In this document: positions 14,885 to 18,501 of the stretch, one piece after another | How the letters are laid out: each line of letters opens with the position of its first letter | How positions within the stretch are numbered: position 1 is the first letter of the stretch | Source of the DNA: Chloroflexota bacterium | GTDB lineage: Bacteria > Chloroflexota > Ktedonobacteria > Ktedonobacterales > Ktedonobacteraceae | DNA length: 18,501 bases | Reading direction: 5' to 3' | NCBI GenBank assembly: GCA_005879655.1 | Contig: VBJK01000032.1 | Span: 1 to 18,501 of the forward strand | Program-made: the position numbers and the translations under genes | The notes under the pieces: generated by a model | Databases searched by the model: none | Told to the model about the DNA's origin: nothing | The model's input: the letters and a program-made list of their open reading frames with translations, nothing else

Positions 14885-14912
14885 GAGCGTACAAAGATGT
14901 ACGCTCTTTTTT
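14885..14912 (+). terminator. Intrinsic terminator of the nitrate operon
   Basis: A perfect 8-bp stem, GAGCGTAC (14885-14892) with GTACGCTC (14899-14906), has a six-base loop and is followed by six T (14907-14912). It lies 46 bases after the transporter stop. Its T run overlaps the stop codon of the convergent regulator gene. Confidence 0.92.
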
Positions 14913-17055
14913 AATCTCCCTGACTACTGCTATAAGACGTTGTCTGCTCTAACGGGTGAAAACTCATCCAGATGGAGGCGGCCAACCCCCAGGTGATGCG
15001 CTCTTGCGGGGAGGCTTGTACTGCACCCAGGATCTCCTCCGCTTTATGGAGTCGGTAACGGATGGTATTAACATGTACGTCGAGTTCTTCGGCGACGGCG
15101 TGTGCTGAACCGAGCGTCTGGGCGAGTACAAAGGTGGTAGTGAGTTCGGTCCCTTTGCTGCTATCGTATTCTAGCAGGGGGGTGAGCAATCTGGTCGCAA
15201 AGGTACGCAGATCTTCATCGAGCCTGGGATTGGCCAGCAGGCTCTCCAACCCAGGGGTCTGTGTGTTGAGCAGGTACTCGCTTCTGGCTTCACGACGGGC
15301 TTTTTGCGCCAGGGAGATGCTATATGTTAGCATCATTTTCAGGTCGTGGAGCGAGCGATAATGCGCCCCATACACAATCCAGAATGGATGAGGTGCAAAC
15401 TGGGTGACCAGGGCATCACGAAGTCTGGAGGGATGCTGCTTTGCGTATGTTTCGAGCAAGATTATTCCGATGTCATCCCCCAAAAAGAGGAGCTGGCTTT
15501 TCAACTGGTCCAGCACGATGTTTTCTACCAGCATTCTATGGCGTGCTGCTTGTCGGGTGAGCATCTTTTGGGAGGGCCATGCGATTACCCAGAGCTGACC
15601 TTTCTCTATGGGCAGACCCAGGCGGTAGCCATCTTGACAGATCTGTGGTTGTGGTTTCTCCTGTAACAGTGCCTGTAGCCATTGCTCACGCTGGCGTGCG
15701 AGATGGTCGTGCGCCTGTTCCATCTGTCCAATGACCAAATTACAGCCCATGACTAGATCCACGTAGAAATCAGACCACGAGGCGGGTGGCAGAACAATAG
15801 TACTGCGCAGATAGATTTGACCAGGTAGGGGCACACCAGCCGTGTTTAGTGAGATGACTTGCACACCGTCTATTGAGTTGTCGCAGGCGCTTCGTAGGCG
15901 TTCTAGCTGTTCGCTGTGCGCAGAAATGTAGGGATGCCCCTCGCTATCAGTGACAATCATGGAACCTTTAATGAACTGACTGATCCATGATTCAAGATGC
16001 TCAATGCGATGAGTGTGCGAGATGAGTTTATACCAGGCAGCTCGCTGATCGGAGACACGCGGCAAGCCGGGTGAGAGGATGGCGAAGGGACGGGTAAGCG
16101 GGCGTAGCGGCTCAAGCAGAGAGGTTGCGCGTTGTACGAGCAAGCGTTCAGCCAGAGAAAAAGGGTTGACGGTTCTGCGTGCAGCATAGAGGATGCCCGC
16201 GACCTGCTCGCTCTTCTCTTGTCCTCGACGAGAGCGGACAGGCAAGGCAATCACTGAACGGATTTGCTCACTATCTATGATGTCCGCGATGCTGGGATCG
16301 CGGTAGCGGGAGTTGCGATAATCCTCTATATTCATGCTGGGGATTTTATGAGTAGTGATGTAACCACCTATGCCATGTCCTTGTTGCAGCACAAAGCCAA
16401 ATCCGCTCTTTTTCGCCCCTATATAATCGCTGGCCTCGATGACATCCTGGTAGACTCGCCCCCAGGCGGTTATCTCGGCTTTCCCCACGAGACGCGTCAG
16501 ACCGAGGAATGCTGACAATGCGTGGCTGTCACCTTGTGCCAACCCCTCAATCAAGACTTGATCGGACAAGGGAGAAATGCTGGAAAAATAGTGTTCCTCT
16601 ACGCTCTCCACTTCGATAAGCGCTTCCAGCATCAGACGCACCTCTGCTTGGGACTCCCTCACAGAGCCTGGCAGCAACGGGATGGGCGTCCAGACGATCC
16701 ATAAACCAGCAGGTAAAGTCGGTGCCGGTTGCAGGCGGGTGAGTTGATGGAAGGGCATATCCGAGAGCTTTCTCAGATCTTGCTGGAGGAGACCAAGGGT
16801 AGCATCCAGTGAGCTTTGCAGACGAGCCTTGAGCCAGGGCTTCATCGTCTCCTGACGCATCCCGGCATAGTAGACTTTCCAGGGCATGTTTTTGTCCTGG
16901 CTTGGCCAGATCAAGGCGGTCCCCACTACTGCAAGACTGACGAGGAGTCCTTGCAACGCATGCCCTATTATCTCATCACGTCGTTGTGGATGTAGTGCAG
17001 CAGTTTGAAGGTATTGTAGAACATTCCCTTCAAGAATAGCTTCCTTCTTTTCCAT
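14911..17055 (-). CDS. PucR/CdaR-type transcriptional regulator with GAF domain
   Basis: A 714-residue regulator. Residues 1-180 are of unknown fold. About 185-317 resemble a GAF domain (GHGIGGYITTHKIP, YRDPSIADII, IRSVIALPVRS, AGILYAARR). About 350-460 may be a second sensor-like region, and 470-580 resemble the CdaR/PucR central domain. The C-terminal helix-turn-helix of the PucR family is clear at about 647-695: TLGSAHAVAEELDVHVNTIRYRLHKAEEILG. Such regulators sense a small ligand or redox state and often control nearby catabolic or nitrogen genes. Facing the nitrate operon tail to tail makes it a candidate regulator of that operon, but nothing in the sequence proves it. The start is ATG at 17053-17055, with a weak AAGG upstream. 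A strong promoter and a palindrome lie upstream (17105-17158). No histidine kinase or receiver motifs were seen. Confidence 0.83.
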   Translation of the reverse strand: MEKKEAILEGNVLQYLQTAALHPQRRDEIIGHALQGLLVSLAVVGTALIWPSQDKNMPWKVYYAGMRQETMKPWLKARLQSSLDATLGLLQQDLRKLSDMPFHQLTRLQPAPTLPAGLWIVWTPIPLLPGSVRESQAEVRLMLEALIEVESVEEHYFSSISPLSDQVLIEGLAQGDSHALSAFLGLTRLVGKAEITAWGRVYQDVIEASDYIGAKKSGFGFVLQQGHGIGGYITTHKIPSMNIEDYRNSRYRDPSIADIIDSEQIRSVIALPVRSRRGQEKSEQVAGILYAARRTVNPFSLAERLLVQRATSLLEPLRPLTRPFAILSPGLPRVSDQRAAWYKLISHTHRIEHLESWISQFIKGSMIVTDSEGHPYISAHSEQLERLRSACDNSIDGVQVISLNTAGVPLPGQIYLRSTIVLPPASWSDFYVDLVMGCNLVIGQMEQAHDHLARQREQWLQALLQEKPQPQICQDGYRLGLPIEKGQLWVIAWPSQKMLTRQAARHRMLVENIVLDQLKSQLLFLGDDIGIILLETYAKQHPSRLRDALVTQFAPHPFWIVYGAHYRSLHDLKMMLTYSISLAQKARREARSEYLLNTQTPGLESLLANPRLDEDLRTFATRLLTPLLEYDSSKGTELTTTFVLAQTLGSAHAVAEELDVHVNTIRYRLHKAEEILGAVQASPQERITWGLAASIWMSFHPLEQTTSYSSSQGD

Positions 17056-17104
17056 TACTATGCGGCCTTTGCATTGTTAAGGAGAACAAACTGTCATACT
17101 CAAT

Positions 17105-17114
17105 TTAACGTTAA
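17105..17114. promoter_or_regulatory. Palindrome TTAACGTTAA, candidate operator
   Basis: A perfect 10-bp palindrome 15 bases downstream of the -10 box of the regulator promoter, near the predicted transcript start. The position fits repression by a dimeric regulator, perhaps autoregulation. This is inference from position only. Confidence 0.35.
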
Positions 17115-17129
17115 TTTTTCTGTGACAAC

Positions 17130-17158
17130 ATTATACGCTCTCTAATACCCCTTTACAA
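17130..17158 (-). promoter_or_regulatory. Sigma70-type promoter of the PucR-like regulator gene
   Basis: On the minus strand TTGTAA (17153-17158), a 17-base spacer, and a perfect TATAAT (17130-17135). It predicts a leader of roughly 65-70 bases before the ATG at 17055. Confidence 0.65.
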
Positions 17159-17314
17159 TATTTATAGTACGAAGAACATAGTACTTTCTAATCCTGAATC
17201 TTTTAGGAGAGACGACCAAAGTTGTATGGTACATCCCCATCTCAGCGCTACACAACTTTTGCAACTTGGGCACAATAGAGAGACACGAGTATCTGCCCTT
17301 TTCTCATAGACACC

Positions 17315-17344
17315 TTGACATCCTACTGGTACTGTCTCTATAGT
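17315..17344 (+). promoter_or_regulatory. Sigma70-type promoter of dnaE
   Basis: TTGACA (17315-17320, perfect consensus), an 18-base spacer, then TATAGT (17339-17344). The predicted start near 17351 leaves about 20 bases before the dnaE ATG, with AGGAGA (17361-17366) in between. The stretch 17159-17314 shows no gene; it contains a short direct repeat, TAGTACGAAGAACATAGTAC (17165-17184). Confidence 0.7.
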
Positions 17345-17372
17345 TGGGTCAATATGCTTTAGGAGATAGTGC

Positions 17373-18501
17373 ATGACTGTAGACTTTGCTCACTTACATG
17401 TTCATACTGAATATTCTTTATTAGATGGTTTTAGTCGTATAAAAAAGCTTGTTAAGCAAGCACAAGCGCTAGGTATGCGCCACCTGGCGATTACTGACCA
17501 CGGAGCGATGTATGGCGCGCTCGAATTTTATAAGGCGTGTAAGGCCGGGGGCATCAATCCCGTACTTGGTGTGGAAGCGTATTTGACGGACAATATCTAT
17601 GATAAATCCAAACGCTTTAAAAATGACTACCGACACCTCTTGTTGCTCGCCAAAAATAATACTGGCTATCATAATTTAATGAAGCTTATGTCGATTGCCA
17701 ATACCGATGGTATGCACGCCAACAAGGCGCGTATCGACAAAAAGCTGCTGGCCGAGTATAGTGAAGGTATTATTGCGACCTCTTCCTGTCTTGGTGGTGA
17801 GATACCGCAGCTCTTGCTCAAGGGACAGATGGAGGAGGCATACAAATCGGCGCGTTGGTTCCGCGAAGTGCTGGGTCCCGAAAACTTCTATTTCGAGATC
17901 CAGGATCACGATGGCTATCCTGAGCAGTTGCCGGTCAATCAGCACCTCTATCAAATGCATAAAGATCTCGGTATTCCTCTGCTGGCGACCAACGATCTGC
18001 ATTATGTAGCAGCTGAGGATGCACGTGCCCATGAAGTGTTACTGTGTGTGCAAACCCAGAGTAGCCTCAATAACCCCAAGCGTTTCAAATTTGAGAGCCA
18101 CGAATTTTTCTTGCGCAGTCCAGAGCAGATGCAACGCCTCTTCCCTGACCTGACTGACGCTTTACTCAATACTGTACGGCTGGCAGAGATGTGCGAGGTC
18201 AATCCGCTGGCCCGCACGGCGAGCTTGCCAACGGTCGAGATTCCGCCAGCATATGACACGCCATCCGCTTATCTCTATGCACAATGTGTGCAGGGTATCC
18301 GTGAGCGCTACGGTGAGCTGAGCGAGCCGATCAAACGGCAACTTGATTATGAGTTCGGCATTATCAATGACAAGGGCTATGTGGCTTATTTTCTTGTGGT
18401 TGCCGATTATGTTGCGTGGGCGCGTGCTCATGGTATTCGCTGTCTCGCGCGCGGATCGGCGGCTGGTAGTCTCGTCGCTTACTCGCTTGGCATTACCAAC
18501 G
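17373..18501 (+). CDS. dnaE: DNA polymerase III alpha subunit, N-terminal part (runs off the window)
   Basis: The replicative polymerase catalytic subunit; 376 codons are visible with no stop. The N-terminal PHP domain shows FAHLHVHTEYSLLDG (5-19), ITDHGAMYGALEFYKAC, PVLGVEAY and LLATNDLHYV, with the metal-binding His/Asp/Glu positions of active PHP domains apparently retained (HxH, TDHG, GVE, NDLHY). The polymerase domain begins near the end with YFLVVADYVAWARAHGI and RGSAAGSLVAYSLGIT, the conserved entry to the palm/fingers region. Full DnaE is about 1100-1200 residues, so roughly two thirds lies outside. The start is ATG 17373, six bases after AGGAGA, with a strong promoter just upstream. 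It is divergent from the PucR-like gene and unrelated to the nitrate cluster. Family identity is certain; DnaE1 rather than another DnaE type is likely but not proven from this part. Confidence 0.95.
   Translation, partial: MTVDFAHLHVHTEYSLLDGFSRIKKLVKQAQALGMRHLAITDHGAMYGALEFYKACKAGGINPVLGVEAYLTDNIYDKSKRFKNDYRHLLLLAKNNTGYHNLMKLMSIANTDGMHANKARIDKKLLAEYSEGIIATSSCLGGEIPQLLLKGQMEEAYKSARWFREVLGPENFYFEIQDHDGYPEQLPVNQHLYQMHKDLGIPLLATNDLHYVAAEDARAHEVLLCVQTQSSLNNPKRFKFESHEFFLRSPEQMQRLFPDLTDALLNTVRLAEMCEVNPLARTASLPTVEIPPAYDTPSAYLYAQCVQGIRERYGELSEPIKRQLDYEFGIINDKGYVAYFLVVADYVAWARAHGIRCLARGSAAGSLVAYSLGITN

Noticed and set aside
17162..17374. Minus-strand frame with a CPSCKSC motif upstream of dnaE
   Set aside because: It covers the strong dnaE promoter and ribosome binding site, has no ribosome binding site of its own, and the rest of the sequence looks like random translation.

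Overview
The window reads as a piece of a Ktedonobacteria-like (Chloroflexota) chromosome. This is an inference from gene content and style: a Ser/Thr kinase joined to WD40 repeats, frequent TTG/GTG starts with GA-rich ribosome binding sites, G-rich palindromic intergenic repeats, and a compact nitrate-assimilation operon under a large PucR-type regulator. No rRNA, tRNA or CRISPR array was found.

Left part (1-5011). A minus-strand kinase-WD40 gene enters from the left edge. It carries an in-frame TAG in its second WD40 blade, although the same frame stays open through four more blades to the edge. Next comes a short remnant of an AAA/RecF-like ATPase gene that keeps its N-terminus, loses everything from Walker A onward, and seems to keep a C-terminal tail in another frame. 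A complete amidase-signature enzyme and a long PCMT-type methyltransferase with a roughly 190-residue C-terminal extension follow on the plus strand.

Middle (5027-6849). Two minus-strand genes: a two-pore-type potassium channel and a stand-alone receiver-domain response regulator. A 17-bp inverted repeat, probably a terminator, lies between them.

Nitrate block (7250-14839, plus strand). The order is molybdopterin nitrate reductase, nirB, nirD, hemD (uroporphyrinogen-III synthase, needed for siroheme), narK-like transporter, then a clear intrinsic terminator. The design is complete: nitrate uptake, nitrate to nitrite, nitrite to ammonium, and cofactor supply. Two members are damaged. The nitrate reductase appears to lack about 27-30 residues of its C-terminal cofactor-binding domain (in frame). 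The transporter appears to lack about 19 residues and is frameshifted. Both lesions sit exactly at a run of 7-8 G. nirB, nirD and hemD look intact. Each of the three larger intergenic gaps inside the operon holds a different palindromic element: a G-rich repeat with 21-bp inverted repeats, a MITE-like element with 25-bp inverted repeats, and a bistable stem-loop just before the narK ribosome binding site.

Right part (14911-18501). A minus-strand GAF/PucR-type regulator converges on the operon terminator. A divergent region with two good sigma70-type promoters follows, then the N-terminal 376 codons of DNA polymerase III alpha (dnaE), which runs off the window.

No wholly new multi-gene system is evident. 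The most interesting signals are the paired G-tract lesions in the two nitrate-specific genes, the in-frame stop separating a kinase from its propeller, and the two-state RNA candidate upstream of narK.
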